A DNA stretch of 64,000 nt from Hetaerina americana. Taxonomy: Eukaryota > Arthropoda > Insecta > Odonata > Calopterygidae. The notes beneath the pieces were generated by a model, which ran no database searches, was not told the origin of the DNA, and saw nothing but the letters and a program-made list of their open reading frames with translations. The DNA lies in NCBI GenBank assembly GCA_022747635.1, contig JAKTNV010000020.1, forward strand, positions 1,176,001 to 1,240,000. The letters are read 5' to 3'. Of the stretch, positions 63,996 through 64,000 are shown in pieces (positions within the stretch are counted from its first letter, which is position 1; every line of letters begins with the position of its first letter). The translations under genes and the position numbers were made by a program.

Positions 63996-64000
63996 AAAGT

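Overview
The window is eukaryotic and reads as the repeat-dense intergenic DNA of a large animal genome, most likely an arthropod. I recognise no complete host gene, no tRNA or rRNA gene, no operon structure and no CRISPR array. Nearly everything identifiable is a transposable element or its wreckage: L2/CR1-type LINEs, RTE-clade LINEs of the BovB/'craniofacial development protein 2' endonuclease type, Penelope-like elements (PLEs) with hammerhead-like terminal motifs, several lineages of mariner, a Jockey-like LINE scrap and tRNA-derived SINEs. The host assignment rests on this mixture and is an inference; the species cannot be read from the sequence.

Three related L2-like LINE groups dominate. 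Families A and C end in (TGTAGA)n behind a GC-rich hairpin. Family B ends in a sister hairpin whose differences from A/C are compensatory. The best copy is a family C element at about 20.7-25.06 kb with an open ORF1 (SGNH-esterase type) and a broken ORF2 (endonuclease, RT). Other large copies are at 9.25-10.73 kb (B, minus), 26.05-28.1 kb (A, minus) and 30.43-32.83 kb (B, plus). RTE copies lie at 39.1-41.7 kb (minus), 52.74-54.65 kb (plus) and 59.1-60.4 kb (minus, with the 5' UTR and endonuclease start), plus many short 3' pieces.

Layering is visible. Family A sits inside family B at 1.07-1.94 kb. Family C sits inside an RTE coding region at 13.09-13.94 kb with a 9-bp target duplication. A PLE follows a B copy at 32.83 kb. 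A mariner transposon at 5.88-7.21 kb, with TA duplications, 27-bp inverted repeats and an uninterrupted 357-residue D,D34D transposase, is the youngest-looking insertion. At least five further mariner relics are present (28.3, 35.7, 38.8, 48.3 and 58.2 kb).

The PLE at 32.83-34.66 kb carries RT, a candidate 40-bp spliceosomal intron, a GIY-YIG endonuclease and a well-formed hammerhead-like motif. Fragments of PLE ends recur, often as head-to-head palindromes (5.62, 19.07 and 29.12 kb). Stretches with no recognisable repeat, the best places to look for host sequence, are about 2.1-3.3, 7.7-9.2, 25.1-26.0, 42.2-43.1, 44.7-46.2, 48.5-50.0, 54.7-56.2 and 61.7-63.2 kb. The GC-rich blocks at 44.1-45.1 and 62.1-62.9 kb could be CpG-island-like, but I could not assign a gene to either.
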